Shown here: in pieces, positions 12,701-24,751 of the stretch | Position numbering within the stretch: position 1 is the stretch's first letter | How the letters are laid out: each line of letters begins with the position of its first letter | Assembly: GCA_036784855.1 (NCBI GenBank) | Contig: JAZDSV010000012.1 | Span: 1 to 64,000 of the forward strand | DNA length: 64,000 nt | Reading direction: 5' to 3' | Origin: Aphelidium insulamus | Taxonomy: Eukaryota > Aphelidiomycota > Aphelidea > Aphelidiaceae | Notes under the pieces: model-generated | What the model saw: only the letters and a program-made list of their open reading frames with translations | Database searches by the model: none | Told to the model about the DNA's origin: nothing | Translations under genes and position numbers: made by a program

Positions 12701-13668
12701 TCATTCTGTCCAAACGGAGGCACAATGTTCTCAGCGCGGTATGCCTGTGCGTAGTGAGTCAGAAAATACTGTTCAGCATATATTATTTATACTTGCCATG
12801 CCCACGTGTTGTAAAAAGTGCGCAATGGCTGCGGGAGAGACGGAACCAAACGAATTCAAGTCAAACATATCAAACACTATATATGCTGGTCAACAGGGTC
12901 TGTGCAAAGGAGTATGTGTACTTACGCTTCTTGACAGCGTCTCCAGTGGGTGCTGCGTCTGTCACGGCGCCGACATGTGGCAGAAACTTGGCTGATGTCT
13001 CGGCGACATTGAAAGCCTTGACGCTCTTTAACGCTGCCGGCAACTTTGATTAGTATTTATGATTACAATACTTGTACATTATTGTAGTATAATATGTAAT
13101 ATACACAATAGTGACAATATATAGACGTTATATATACTTGCTTGAGTAGGTTAAGTGCAATACGAGTGCGCAATAATAAGAATATAAGAGGCAACTTGCC
13201 TTCGGAACGCGCTGCCATCAGCTGTGACAGTGGCTGGTCACTGTCCGTGGTCAGAGCGTCCACCGCTAGAGCGCGCAAGTTCATCAGGTGCTGCTGGATG
13301 TGGCTGTTCTCGCGGCTGGCCTCGCGTTCCTGCTCCATCTGCTCGTCCAGTGCCGCGTAGTAGTCTTGCGCCGTGTCACTGGTGGCGGACAGTGGCGATC
13401 CGATCGAGACGCGGCGCCCGTTGCCGTATCGCTGTCCACCGCCCCCACTCTCGGTCATACCGCGTTGTCGGCCAGGGAGTCGTCGCGGTTCCGTGGCGGA
13501 CCGAGTGTGTTCTTTACGCGCCATGATCACAAGTGTACTGGTGGTGGCGGGAGTTGTCTCCGAGTCCAGTGTCGGCATTGTGCTGTACACGGACGGCAGG
13601 TCCGCCGTGGAGGGCGCGGTGATGCCCAGCGAGGGCAATGGCACCTCTCCCATATCGTTGCCGCTCAT
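9767..13668 (-). CDS. EF-hand/REM/DEP/RGS/RasGEF multidomain exchange factor
   Basis: This is a predicted guanine-nucleotide exchange factor for Ras-family GTPases of about 1,200 residues in six exons. In order: a low-complexity N-terminus (about 1-175); an EF-hand-like segment (KLFDMFDLNSFGSVSPAAIA) with a second half-motif near MDLPAFTAWLEQHPEI; a Ser/Gly-rich linker; a RasGEF N-terminal (REM) domain with FEKTFLITYPSFT; a DEP domain (PLENTTSGIHMFMNSF, then LGQSLLYHDLI); an RGS domain (VERFLEHCRATKCADQMELL, then FRDLYQSL); and a C-terminal CDC25 catalytic domain (ARQMTLLDFQLYLKI, VAAFITRFN, PCLPYIGLYLTDLTFI). An RGS domain beside a RasGEF could link heterotrimeric G-alpha signalling to Ras, and the EF-hand could add calcium input; both are inference. 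The intron at 12745-12796 is GC-AG. Calmodulin lies just upstream on the same strand. Confidence 0.85.
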
Positions 13669-13848
13669 TATTATATTTATATATTATGTGCGTAGTATCC
13701 AATGTGGTGTGTACCAATATTGGTAACCTATAAACAACCACCACCACGGCTATAAATAGTCACAGTGTCTGACGCGCATTATATTATTGGATAAGGTAAG
13801 ATAGAAGACGGTGGTCCATTTGGCCGGCGGCTGGTCAAAATGTCGCCT

Positions 13849-14513
<665 letters not shown>

Positions 14514-14525
14514 TTGAGCGGATGT

Positions 14526-14556
<31 letters not shown>

Positions 14557-14705
14557 GACGGCGAAGAGAGCGGGAATGCAACGCTATGAAACCCAAACAA
14601 CAACAACAACAACGCCACCTGGAATTGCTCACCGCAACCCAAACCCTAATTGCGTTGAATTATTAGTAATTCCGCTTTCTACGCTCTCCGCTATATACTC
14701 ACGCA

Positions 14706-15028
14706 ATGATTGAGATAGTGTGCAACGATCGACTGGGCAAGAAGGTGAGTGCGGTGTGCAGCTGCAGTGGTATGCTCACTACTGCTGTCTAGGTGCGCGT
14801 AAAGTGCAACCCTGATGACACCGTGGGCGACTTGAAGAAGTTGATCGCGGCGCAAACCGGCACCAAGCCCGAGCGTATCGTGCTGAAAAAGTGGTACAAT
14901 ACATTCAAGGATCATATCACACTGGAGGACTACGAGATACACGACGGCATGAACCTGGAACTGTGCGTGCCGTGTCATCTTGGCGTGTTAATGCAATATA
15001 CTAATAGCTGTACAGATACTATCAATAG
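14706..15028 (+). CDS. UBL5: UBL5/HUB1 ubiquitin-like splicing modifier
   Basis: This is a 73-residue ubiquitin-like protein almost identical to UBL5/HUB1 ([60 protein letters not shown], ending YYQ). HUB1 binds spliceosomal proteins non-covalently and affects splicing of introns with weak 5' sites; it lacks the C-terminal Gly-Gly used for conjugation. There are two introns. The second (14963-15015) splits the Leu codon before the final YYQ and contains a perfect tactaat branch-point word about 12 nt before the acceptor. Its presence is consistent with a genome that uses many non-GT donors, but a causal link is speculation. Confidence 0.95.
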
Positions 15029-15185
15029 ACAAGCACAATTACGATGCGTTATTGATGGAGTGGTTCGTTAGTGTCGAGCAGCCAGGCGACCCAGTTCGGC
15101 AATTTTCGGCGGGCGTATGGCGCAGTAGGTGTCCCAGTAGCGTGGGAGTAATGCAGCAGGACATGGCTGCGAGTATCTATGTGCA

Positions 15186-16802
15186 TCAGTCATCTAGCGT
15201 GGAGCAATTCCAGTAACCATACCGCTTCACAACGGATTGCAAAATCTTTTGACACCCAACCAGCTGGATGATGCACAGATTGCCGCATACTAGTGCCAGA
15301 TGACAGATCGCCGTACCAGTTACTTCGTTGCAAAAGGAAAACTGGGCAATTTCCAGTACACTGTACAAGTTTTTTGCCGCTGCGTACACCGAGGCGTCCG
15401 TGATGCTGCATCCAGGTACACTCAATACTTTCAGCCGAGGGCATCGCTCCGTGAGCCTGCATACGGCTTCGTCTGTAACATTGCGTCCACCAGCAAGATA
15501 TATGCGCTCCAGATTTGGGCAGTGCCTGGCCACCGCAATCACGCCTTGGTTGGTGAGCTGGGTGCACTTGCCGAGAAAAAGTTCAGTCAGGCCGCCGCCA
15601 ATACTGCCACAAAATCGGTGCAAGTCTCCGTTGGTCATTCGGTGCAAAAATGTGAAATTGGCAGCGCTGAGTTGTCTACACTGGGCAGCGAGTGCCACAA
15701 GTATCGCGCCAGATAGCTGCTTGCATCCTTCCAAATTGATGCAGCGCAGTAGCGGGCTCGTAGCTAGTACAGGCAGCAACGCCGCGTTTTCCAGTGCGTA
15801 CATGCCACTTAAAGAAAGTTTAACCAGACTGCGGCAATCGATAAGTGAGCTCAGATCAACCAGCGACAGGTTGGTCAAGTCCAGCTCGCAAAGTCTCGGC
15901 AAGTCACTCAGAAAAATCATTCCCTGACCAGACAGCCTGTCGCAGTCGGCCACACTGATACTGCGCAACAGCTTGCAGCTACGAGTCAATGCTTGAATGC
16001 CGAAGTCATCAATTTCTCGGCATCCGTCCAGTACAACCTGTTCCAGGCGAGGACAGTGCAGGGCCAATTGTCGCACTCCAAAGTCGGACACGTTGATGCA
16101 ATGAGCGACATTAAGATACTTGAGTGTGCCGCCAGCACTCAACACCAACGCACGTATGGTGGAGTCATTCGTGGATGAGTTTGCAGAAAAATCAACTGTC
16201 GACAAGCGCGAGCAGCAGTGCAGCACACGATACAACTTTTCCTTCTCGGAATTGGAGTCGTGCGGCGCGCAAATCCAAGTTAGCGAACGCACATGGCAGC
16301 CGTACTCTGATCTTGCACCAGAAATCGGAGGAACCAGCACATTCATGGAAGCCATTTTAGGAATCGCCACGCGAGAATCGCGCGAGGTATCACTGACTGC
16401 ATCAGTGTCACAGCGCAATAGTTTAATCACCAGAGGCGCTTGTTCCGACTGAATGGCGTCCTGGTTGCCGACAATATCCGAGTTGCGGCGCTTCAGCACT
16501 CTTGACGGCGATGAAACATGGACAGGTCGAGGTGGGGCGCGTCGCTGTTCCAGCAGTGCCACCGCTCCGTCCGAACTGAGATGCAAGTATCGCCGCTCGT
16601 CGCCGATTTGAACAGCACTTGAAACTGGCGCCCACGAGGTCTGCTGGCCGGCACGAACACGTACATTGCGCCACAGTACCGGCGTGGCCACCGCGTTGAA
16701 CTGTCTACTGACCAGTGTGCATGCTAGCAGATCCCGTGCCGGCAACCACTCGAACAGCGGCAACAAAACATCGGCCGGCACCGGCACCCCGGCAAGCTGC
16801 AT
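15186..16802 (-). CDS. F-box and leucine-rich repeat (FBXL/AMN1-type) protein
   Basis: This is a single-exon protein of 538 residues. An F-box is at the N-terminus (VPADVLLPLFEWLPARDLLACTLVSRQ in the first 45 residues), followed by at least ten cysteine-containing LRRs of the AMN1/FBXL type (LNVAHCINVSDFGVRQLALH, VVLDGCREIDDFGIQALTR, CPNLERIYLAGGRNVTDEAV and so on). FBXL proteins are substrate receptors of SCF (SKP1-cullin-F-box) ubiquitin ligases. The target here cannot be told. I use the ATG at 16802; a few upstream codons are open but lack an ATG. It is one of very few intronless genes in the window. Confidence 0.85.
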   Translation of the reverse strand: MQLAGVPVPADVLLPLFEWLPARDLLACTLVSRQFNAVATPVLWRNVRVRAGQQTSWAPVSSAVQIGDERRYLHLSSDGAVALLEQRRAPPRPVHVSSPSRVLKRRNSDIVGNQDAIQSEQAPLVIKLLRCDTDAVSDTSRDSRVAIPKMASMNVLVPPISGARSEYGCHVRSLTWICAPHDSNSEKEKLYRVLHCCSRLSTVDFSANSSTNDSTIRALVLSAGGTLKYLNVAHCINVSDFGVRQLALHCPRLEQVVLDGCREIDDFGIQALTRSCKLLRSISVADCDRLSGQGMIFLSDLPRLCELDLTNLSLVDLSSLIDCRSLVKLSLSGMYALENAALLPVLATSPLLRCINLEGCKQLSGAILVALAAQCRQLSAANFTFLHRMTNGDLHRFCGSIGGGLTELFLGKCTQLTNQGVIAVARHCPNLERIYLAGGRNVTDEAVCRLTERCPRLKVLSVPGCSITDASVYAAAKNLYSVLEIAQFSFCNEVTGTAICHLALVCGNLCIIQLVGCQKILQSVVKRYGYWNCSTLDD

Positions 16803-17054
16803 ATCGATGCACTTCGACAATCTATATCAACAGATTTAAATCTGCTGATATGTGCACTACCAGAATGTCCCCGAGGAGGCGCAGCGCACAGCTTGAGCGA
16901 CGCGGTGGCGTTTTGCGTGTTGTCGGCGCGATTGTTCGGCGCGCCAAATTGCTTGACTCACCCAAGAAACAAAAATTTTGGTGTGCGCTAATACTGGGCG
17001 TGCATTATACACTGCGCCTGCTTGCTTTCGTGCTTGCCAGTGGCTGCTAGTTAA
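16803..17054. promoter_or_regulatory. Divergent promoter region, F-box gene and ADCK2
   Basis: These 252 bp separate the starts of the minus-strand F-box gene and the plus-strand ADCK2 gene, so both promoters must lie here. I see no clear TATA box. The stretch is GC-rich and carries a short imperfect inverted repeat around 16828-16850 (cagatttaaatctg). An open plus-strand frame through it has no recognisable protein features. Confidence 0.4.
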
Positions 17055-19061
17055 ATGCTTGCTAGATGTTGGTGGCGTGGTGCTACTGGTTCTCTGGCGC
17101 GACACAGATACTCATTTAGCTCGCGTTCAATGATGTCGTGCCGCCCTGGTAGCACTCCTCACGCCACTCGGATAGCCAGTGTGTCGCGCTCCACACCACT
17201 CACCCACCCACTCCACTGTGGTGTGCTTTTTGGTGGTGCAAGTCTCCTGAGCCGTGCCCTTGTGCTGCTGCAAGACGCGCCCGCTGCCATAACTGTGTCT
17301 GGGCAGCCGTTGAAACCGGCGCAGCAACTGCAAGCAGAGCGATACATGAAGACAGACACTATTGACATACATGACGCGCCACGGCCATTCATACTTCTGC
17401 GAGTCGTGTACGGCGTGGCGTGGACTGTCGCGTGCACGGCGCGTGCCATCTACATTGCCCTGGTTATCACCCCGCTACTGTTCTCGCTGCCCGTCTACTG
17501 GACATGCCGTCGATCGCATCCGTGGTTCCACCGACTGGCCCGCTGGACCCTGGAGGTGCTTGGTCCCACCTTTATCAAACTGGGTTGGTGTTTGATGCGT
17601 ATATGTACATATATAGCTGAAACGCTACAGGTCAGTGGGCAGCAACGCGGCCCGATATATTTCCGCTAGAGTTTAGCGCGGTGCTCAGTCGATTGCACGA
17701 CAATGTTCCCCGGCACTCTATCCAGGACACAATCAAGGTGCTTCGTCGATCGTGTGGCCCAGAGTTTCTCACCTACATCCAAGCCATTGACGAGGATGCC
17801 ATTGGCAGTGGTTGCATTGCTCAGGTGCATCAAGTGCGCTTGGCTGTGCCCACACCTGCCGCAGAAGGTTCTGCTAAGGATCCCGACAGCGACAAGAACA
17901 AGGATATCAAGGTGATTGACGTCGCGGTCAAGGTTCTGCATCCGGGCGTGCGACGCCTAGTCCAAATGGATCTGGCTATTATATACGCGGCGGCACTGGT
18001 GGTCAACTATCTGCCCACCATGCACTGGCTGTCGCTGCCGGATGAGGCGCTGCAGTTCCAGCAGATGATGGAGGCGCAGCTGGACATGCGCGTCGAGGCC
18101 AACAATCTGGTACTGTTTCGTACGGCCTTTGACGGCGACGACCACGTGCGGTTCCCGTACCCGTTCAAGCGGTGGTGCACAGCCGATGTACTGGTGGAAC
18201 AGCTCGTCGACGGTGTGCCCATCAACAAGTTTACCGACTGCGCCAACGTGAAAGCGAAACGACGTCTGGCCGAGATTGTCATGCAGGCCTTTCTGCAGAT
18301 GATCCTCCGTGACAATTACATACACGCCGATCTGCACCCGGGTAACATCTTGGTGCAGATGCGTAACGGGGACACTGGCGCCGTGTGGCCATCGACTGAT
18401 CTGCTCCGTGACGGCGCCGTAGATGAGACATGGCTGCAGGCCGCAGCGGAAGCCGGCTACCAGCCCCGTGTGATCTTTATCGACACTGGACTGGTGACGC
18501 AGCTGTCGCCGCGCAATCGGGAAAATTTTCTTGACCTGTTCACGGCGGTGGCAGGCGGCGATGGCAAGACCACCGCAAGGCTCATGGTGGAACGATCGCG
18601 AGTTCCGCGCTGCCGTGACTATGCCGGATTCGAGCAGCGAATGGGTCAGCTTATCGACCGTGTTCAGCGCGACACTTTTCGCCTGGCCACTGTGCGCATT
18701 GGAGACATTTTGACAGAGGTGTGCGATAACTCTAGTACTATCCACTCATAGACCTGTCCATTGATTGCCACAGGTACTATCGCTGGTGCGCAAGCATCAC
18801 GTGCTGATTGAAAGTGATTTCACCAACCTGGTAGTATCCATAATGGTATTGGAGGGGCTGGGCCGGTCGCTGGACCCTGATGTGGACTTGTTTGAGGCAG
18901 CCAGACCGCTGCTGCGGTACCGTGACAGTGGATTCTACATGGAACACGGCGGACTGTTCTTCAAGCTGTCGGCCTTCCTGGAGACGCGCTACTGGCTGCG
19001 GCAGCGCTGGTCGGAAGAAGAGTATCGCGTGGTGGATGTGCTGCTGTTCAACAACTTTTAA
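17055..19061 (+). CDS. ADCK2: ADCK2-type UbiB/ABC1 atypical kinase
   Basis: This is a mitochondrial member of the UbiB (ADCK/COQ8) protein-kinase-like family, which supports coenzyme Q and lipid metabolism. Three exons give about 635 residues. The Arg/Ser-rich N-terminus looks like a mitochondrial presequence and is followed by hydrophobic segments (VVYGVAWTVACTARAIYIAL). The UbiB KxGQ motif is formed across the first intron (KLGQWAATRPDIFPLEFSAV). Further motifs are DAIGSGCIAQVHQ (nucleotide loop), VAVKVLHPGV (VAVK lysine), YIHADLHPGNILV (catalytic loop) and IDTGLV in place of DFG. The GSGC loop, in place of the AAAS found in COQ8, points to the ADCK2 branch. The last intron runs from about 18721 to 18773. 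Confidence 0.88.
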
Positions 19062-19124
19062 GTAGATATAGTTGTACATGTTATAACAACTATTCAAGAT
19101 GAGTGTAGGTGTATTGTCTTCAGT

Positions 19125-20164
19125 CTACTTTAGTGGCGCATCGTCGCCGTCCAGATCGCGCCGCTTGGCATCGAGCGCTTCTAGAACGGCCTTGTCAGAT
19201 GTCTCTTCTCCCGCAGCAGCCGCCCTGGCCAGCATTGGCCCCAGTCTGTCCAGCACCGCGCGACCCTCGGCACTGAAAAAGTCCCGATCACCATCGCCAT
19301 CGCCAGCTGCAGCGCCATTTACATTTTCCTGTCCGGCCACAAGTGTGGTGTCATCTTGCTCGTCGTACTCGTCACCGGCCGCATTGGCATACTGTGCCGC
19401 CACAATATCGTCACCCAGCAGCAGTCCCTCACCAAAAGCACTTGCACTAGCAGCGGGTGGGTGAAGCTCCGTGCACTCGCACAACGCCTGAAACATCATG
19501 TCCACTGCACGCGTTACACGTGTTACAAAGGGCCATCACAATGAACAAATATATATATACGCATGGAGATATCATAATATACAGTGCACTAATATATAGG
19601 CGACTTGCCGTCAGCGGGGTTGGCCGGGCACAATCGCAGTTCGAGAACACGCTCAGTCTCCTCTTCATCATCACCACCTGCAGCAGCAGCACTGTCACCG
19701 CGCGGCTCCAGTTCCAGTGCACCATCGGCCGTGAGCAGCTCCGTGTCCTGCAGCTGTAGATAGACCCCGGTGTGTGGTTGCCGCATGATAGCATGCAGCA
19801 CAATATCGCCATACTCCACCATGAACCCGGCACCAGCGCCGACACCACTCCACACAAATATACCGTGCGCACAGATGGACACCTCGTATGGTGCACTCGG
19901 ATGCTGTGATGCCTCATCGGACGCGTCACCATCCCGTCCCGACGCGAGCAGCATTCGCGCAGACCACGCCGCGGGGAATCCATCCAGAGTAACGCGACAC
20001 TGCGAGACGTGCCGCACCTGGGCCGGCACCTGTTCATGCGCCGGCAGAGACAGATCTCGGGAGACCAGCGGGGCCGACGGGTCCAGCGGTGGCAGTGCGG
20101 GCGCCCCGGCAAGCAGATGCATCATCGTTGCGACAACAATCAGTTCCCTGCCCCTGTGTGCCAT
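19125..20164 (-). CDS. CLNS1A: ICln (pICln), methylosome and snRNP assembly chaperone
   Basis: ICln is a PH-fold chaperone that hands Sm proteins to the PRMT5 methylosome and the SMN complex during snRNP assembly. Two exons give about 311 residues. The core motifs are conserved (GIFVWSG, GFMVEYGDIVLHAIMR, VLELRLCPANPAD, then MMFQALCECTELHP), followed by an acidic tail with FFSAEGRAVLDRL. The exons join in phase 1 across a GC-AG intron at 19505-19608 (GAC G|TG GAC). The N-terminal 60 or so residues before the PH fold are longer than in human ICln. The second ATG pair, near MMHLLAGAP, is an alternative start. The gene is convergent with ADCK2, 63 bp apart. Confidence 0.85.
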
Positions 20165-20294
20165 TGGTCGCCATCAATCAACCGATCTTAATGCAATCGC
20201 GCCAATTGTAGTGCAGCGATGCAATCGATCTTCAAACGTAAAACACGATGAAGAATCCGCTTAGATTGTTTAAACATTGCGAGTTTTTTATGAT

Positions 20295-22498
20295 ATGCTA
20301 TTCTCCCAGGTTTTGGCTGCACTTTGTGCTTTCGCGTTTTTTGCAGTTGGCAAATCCAGCCAACTTTCCGTTGACCATATCTCGGAATTGATGCGCACGG
20401 AGCTGGGCGATACCAAAGTCAAAGCTTTGGTTATCGCTCAGGGAACAACTGGTGATGTGCTTCCAGTTCTGCATTTTGTCACGAAATTGAAGGCTGCGTA
20501 TAATTGGTTGGACATCTCTCGTTTTGCTGCTTACTCGGCGGTTGGTTTACAAGATCTAGTAAAAAGAGAAGGGATGGAATTTGTTCCCCTGATGGAAGAC
20601 TACGTGTCTGCGTCCATTTACAAAATGAATATGCATGAAGCGTTTAAAGCGGGTTCTCAGGTATGCACTGTGTAAAATAATTGACTGCTTTACGCTAAAA
20701 ACAAACTTACAATCTCTTTTAGAGTTACAAGGCCTCATCAGTGTCCGAGACTCAGCTGAAAATTCAGCAAAGCTGCCAGTGGTTGGTATCTTCAGTTAAT
20801 GAGATCCTAGAAGATGTACAGGTCGTCTTTCTATGGACAGTTACCAACCACTGCCCGGTCGAGAGTACGCGCTTTGAGGCTCTTGGTAATCGCATTGTCA
20901 TTCCAATTGAGCCAACTTCGAAGCTGGTATTAGAGAGTTATCAATGGAATCTACTACTTATTGCGCTTGGTAGCCATTACGGAATTTATTTTAACAAGGA
21001 CAACTTCCAGGATTATTCAAATCAGATATTCGAAAAAGTATTGGGTAGACCCGCTGAATCACCCTTGTCTAATGCCGACTACAAAGACTTTATGTTTAAG
21101 GCCGAGAATGTGGGGTTTAACTTGCAAACTTTGCCATATATAGACGCGCTTAAGGCTCCATTTTTACCGGAACGACGCATTGAGCCCGAGACACCAATGA
21201 CATATGGCATTGTCGATCAAAGTGTGCACGCTAATCAGGCCACACTGCCATCGGTGGTTGGATGGTCATCAGTTTTTTTGCCTCCTGGATACACGACCTC
21301 CTCCAAGTTAGTAGTTGACGGAACGTGGCAGGCTGGTTCATCCAATGAGCCTACCTCGTTAGGTCTTGTTCCTTTTTTACAACTGAATCAAGATAAGGTT
21401 ATTGTTTACATTGGCATGGGGTCCGTGCCAATAAGTGACAATTTGGCAATGGCCATCTGTTCCGCCATCACCGAACTTCTCGATGAGAAAAGATTTGCAT
21501 TTGTATGGCAACTTGGTCGTTCTGGCCAAGTACTGGGACGTTCCATAGATTTGTCAAGTAGCTGCGTAAAGAACTCATTTATGCTGAACGAGTACGTATC
21601 ACATACCTGGTTATTCAAACGAGTATCAGTTGCGGTTCACCATGGCGGCTCAGGAACAACTCACGCTGCTCTTTTGCATGGAGCTGCATCCGTTATAATT
21701 CCGCATGCTCTTTTGGGCGACCAGATTTACTTTGGAGCAATGGTCAATCTAAATCAAATTGGTGTTGGGCTTCCACTGCATTACTATGTAACGGCAGACA
21801 TGATTGTCAGCGCTGTTAAGGAAGCTGCAGGCAGACCCATCAAGCAAAACATTGAGCTGTTGCAAACAAGAATGGAATCGGAGATTAGCAACAATATTGG
21901 CGTCCAATTTGCAGGTGAGCACATTCTTAATAACCGCCAAAGGCTTAAAACGATTCCCAATAAGACAAAGCGCGAAACTACCACGGAATGCCTAAAGTAT
22001 GGTGAAGAGTTTTTCATCTTGCTCGGGGACTCGAGCTTTTGTGGTTTTGAAGGCGAAGACAAAACCGTAAAATGCAACAGCATGGTGAAACCTACCACAT
22101 TCCGTCTTGACGCAAAAAAGTTCGAACCCATATTTATGAGTGGCATATCTATTCCACCAAATGGCCAAGGATCATTGTACATAGCAAACCGTGGGTATGC
22201 AGTGACGGACGCAGCACCTTATATGACTTACGAACTTAATTTTACCGCTAATTCTGAACTAATTGAAACTTTGTCACATCTGCGAATTATTCCGCAGTTG
22301 AATGTGGATAGTGAGTATGACACCTGTGTGCGGTTTGGAGACGATGTTTGGCTAGCATTCCCCAATTATGATTTCAAAAGTGACAATGCAAGTGGACCTC
22401 GATTCATTGTGCTGGATCGAAGACGATCCACGTGGAGACTGAGGAATTCCTCGCTATCGAGAGCTAGCTTCAAACTTGTAAAACCCCACGGTGATTAA
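20295..22498 (+). CDS. Secreted GT1-family (sterol/UDP-glucosyltransferase-like) glycosyltransferase
   Basis: Two exons give 713 residues. The protein begins with a likely signal peptide (QVLAALCAFAFFAVGK). A GT1 N-lobe with IAQGTTGDVLPVLHFVTKL follows, then a C-lobe with the donor-binding signature HHGGSGTTHAALLHGA and LLGDQIYF, as in sterol 3-beta-glucosyltransferases and microbial UDP-glycosyltransferases. After about residue 480 comes a region of some 200 residues, rich in beta-strand-like stretches, that I do not recognise. The stop is followed by an A/T-rich 3' end. The gene is visibly more AT-rich, with A/T third positions, than the genes on either side. Together with its secretion signal this suggests transfer or a separate evolutionary history. 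I use the ATG at 20295; an upstream in-frame TTG is not used. Donor and acceptor sugars are unknown. Confidence 0.8.
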
Positions 22499-22595
22499 TT
22501 GCATAGACTAATGTATAAAATCGCGGGTTTTTCAATTATACAAAAAACATATACACCTAAACAAAATATGTACTCATTAGTTTTTTTGTGCGAGA

Positions 22596-24184
22596 TTACC
22601 CCCAAACAGAGGCAGAGCAGTCAGTGACCGCGGTGGATGGCCGTGGACTGTACAAGCCGGCATGAGCAGGGAGATCCGGCACATGCTCACAGTCAAGTTG
22701 GACCCGTTCCCGCTTGGTGCTGTAGTACTGGTCCTCGATGGGGTACAGCAGCAGATTCAGCTTGTCCGTGACCACAAGGCACGTGTTGGGTGGCACGGCA
22801 ATCCAGTCCGTGCGCTCATACGTCAGCGGCTCCGACGACACCACAATTATATCTTCTCGTTTATCGTACTTGCTCTATACACAATTATTTGTATATATTA
22901 TATACATACATATATATGCATATAATATATACAACACAAAGACAACTTGCCATCTTGTAGGTACCCGGAGTCGCCTCCTCAAACTTGCTGCCTGGATATA
23001 TAATCAGTTTAGCTTCAGTAGAAATACAACACATCCATCACACTTACCCGACGAGTAAAACAGCGACGCCGGCTCAAAGGTGGACGAGTTGACGTAGCGT
23101 GTGCATACGATTGCACTGCCATCGGACACGGCAAAGTTTAGCAGCGAGATCTCGGTGATGCCGGCCTGTTGCGACCACTCCACCAATAGCTGGATAGTTT
23201 GCAGGATGGCGCGCCGGATATCCATGTCGGTGAAGTGGTCATTAAGCGGATCGACAAACTGGTTGAGAAATAGCGCAAACGCCCACTCACTGTCCGTGTT
23301 GCCCTGCACAAACTGAAACAGATCGTCGCGCAGCGCAGCCTGCAACCGGCGCTTAATCTGCATTCAAACAGAGTTGGTGTGCACATCGCGGTCTACAAGT
23401 ATATACAAGGTAAGCACACCTTGTGGAACTGCGCAATGTAGCCATTGTGCATCCAGAGAAATTTGCCGTACGACCACGGATGGCAGTTGGTCTCGGAGAT
23501 GGGAAAGCCGGGAGAGGCGGCGCGCACATGCGCAAACACCAACTCGGATCGAATCTTTTCCGTCAGCCGTATCAAGTTCAAGTTGTTCCACCTGCAAATT
23601 GTATTATAGTACATAGCTACATTATATGAATGTACTTGCGCGGGTAATATGCTGGTGAAGACGCATGGACCGTCGGGGGCAGTGTACACCTTGATCAGAT
23701 CAAACTCTGGATCTCCATCTTGATGTATGCTATGCTTATTGGCGCCATCGGTAGAGTCTACTAGCGCATCAAGTGGCTTCAACAATGCGCAGTCGGCGTC
23801 ATCCACGCTCTGAATACTAGTTAGTACGTGAGTATTGTGAGAGTTAGTGTTAATTCCACTTGCCGCCTCGCTGACCACGATCGTAACGCTGCCGCCACCA
23901 CTCGCCGTCACAGCCGCATCACCTTCATCATTATCATCATCGTCATCGCGCTCATCTTGAGTGTGCCCGTGTGATGGACTCCCAGTGCCAGGGGGGCCAC
24001 CGGCACGCGCATCACCACGACTGCCATACCAACCGACACCGAACCCGTCACCGTTCAGCGGCCGTCGCTGGTCCACGCGCAACCGGCTGTCATAGCTCTG
24101 GTTGATGATGGAGTGCGCGGGCCGTGTGAGCAGGTCTGCTATCAGAATGGGCGAGCGGCCTTTGAATAGCAGGAATCGGCACAT
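22596..24184 (-). CDS. DUG3: DUG3-type class II glutamine amidotransferase
   Basis: This protein resembles DUG3, the class II (Ntn) glutamine amidotransferase-like subunit that with DUG2 cleaves glutathione in the gamma-glutamyl cycle-independent pathway. Five exons give about 450 residues. Cys2 (MCRFLLFKG) is the predicted N-terminal nucleophile. Other blocks are LLTRPAHSIINQSYDSR, NGDGFGVGWYG, FAHVRAASPG, NCHPWSYGKFLWMHNGYIA and NTDSEWAFALFL. A linker of about 110 residues, rich in Asp, Ser and Gly (roughly residues 55-165), interrupts the catalytic domain where homologues are shorter. Two introns are GC-AG: 22875-22950 and 23592-23639. Both are needed to keep frame, the second forming PAWNN. 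The gene ends about 100 bp from the convergent glycosyltransferase. Confidence 0.88.
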
Positions 24185-24751
24185 GCCAGTGTATACACAA
24201 TTAGCTGCGCGTAACGGTCTTGAACATTCCGTGTATTATGTCCATAATTACCTGCCTGTAGTTACACAGGTGTAATGCCAGACGTTCCAGAGATCAATAA
24301 TTGGCTGAGCGACAATTAGCTGCATTATAAGGAACTGCAGCTTTGCCCTGTGAACAGCGACGCATCCTTCACGCCAGAGTATTGTGGCAATTTCCACGTA
24401 AACTGTACGTGACACGTATGTGATTGTATATTTCAATGTTGCTGAGGTACCTTTCTGCATATGTAACTGACCACAGATGTTGACATCGATTGAATGCATA
24501 TATGATACGCCTTAATGCACGCCGCCGTGGGACTTGCCGATCAACGCAGCGCGATAATTGGTTGTTGAAGAGTCCACAATGGTTAGAATATTAAGGTGCG
24601 CAGATAGCATCAGAAGGGTATCTACAACTAAACCTTTGGCTGAATGTGTGAATGTGTTTACGATGTGCTTATCTCTTCACTCGACCTGTGCCGACTTGGC
24701 TGATGACGGCATATCGGACCTCTGTCTGCAAAACGTACAAAAATCGCGCGC
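24185..24751. other. Intergenic region upstream of DUG3
   Basis: This stretch must hold the DUG3 promoter. I see no gene with recognisable motifs. Short plus-strand frames (24558-24755) do not resemble anything. It leads into the first degraded copy of the cysteine-rich family. Confidence 0.5.

Noticed and set aside
13130-13145. Apparent GC donor (gcaagt) at the end of the first RasGEF exon
   Set aside because: A GT two codons' span further (CAA|gtatat), joined to an acceptor at caaag, keeps phase 0 into LPAALKSV, so this intron is GT-AG.
15029-15185. Possible RNA gene between UBL5 and the F-box gene
   Set aside because: No cloverleaf, box motifs or terminator could be found; it is probably the shared 3' UTR region.
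15300-15927. Plus-strand frames of 138-199 codons
   Set aside because: They are antisense to the LRR-coding exon of the F-box gene.
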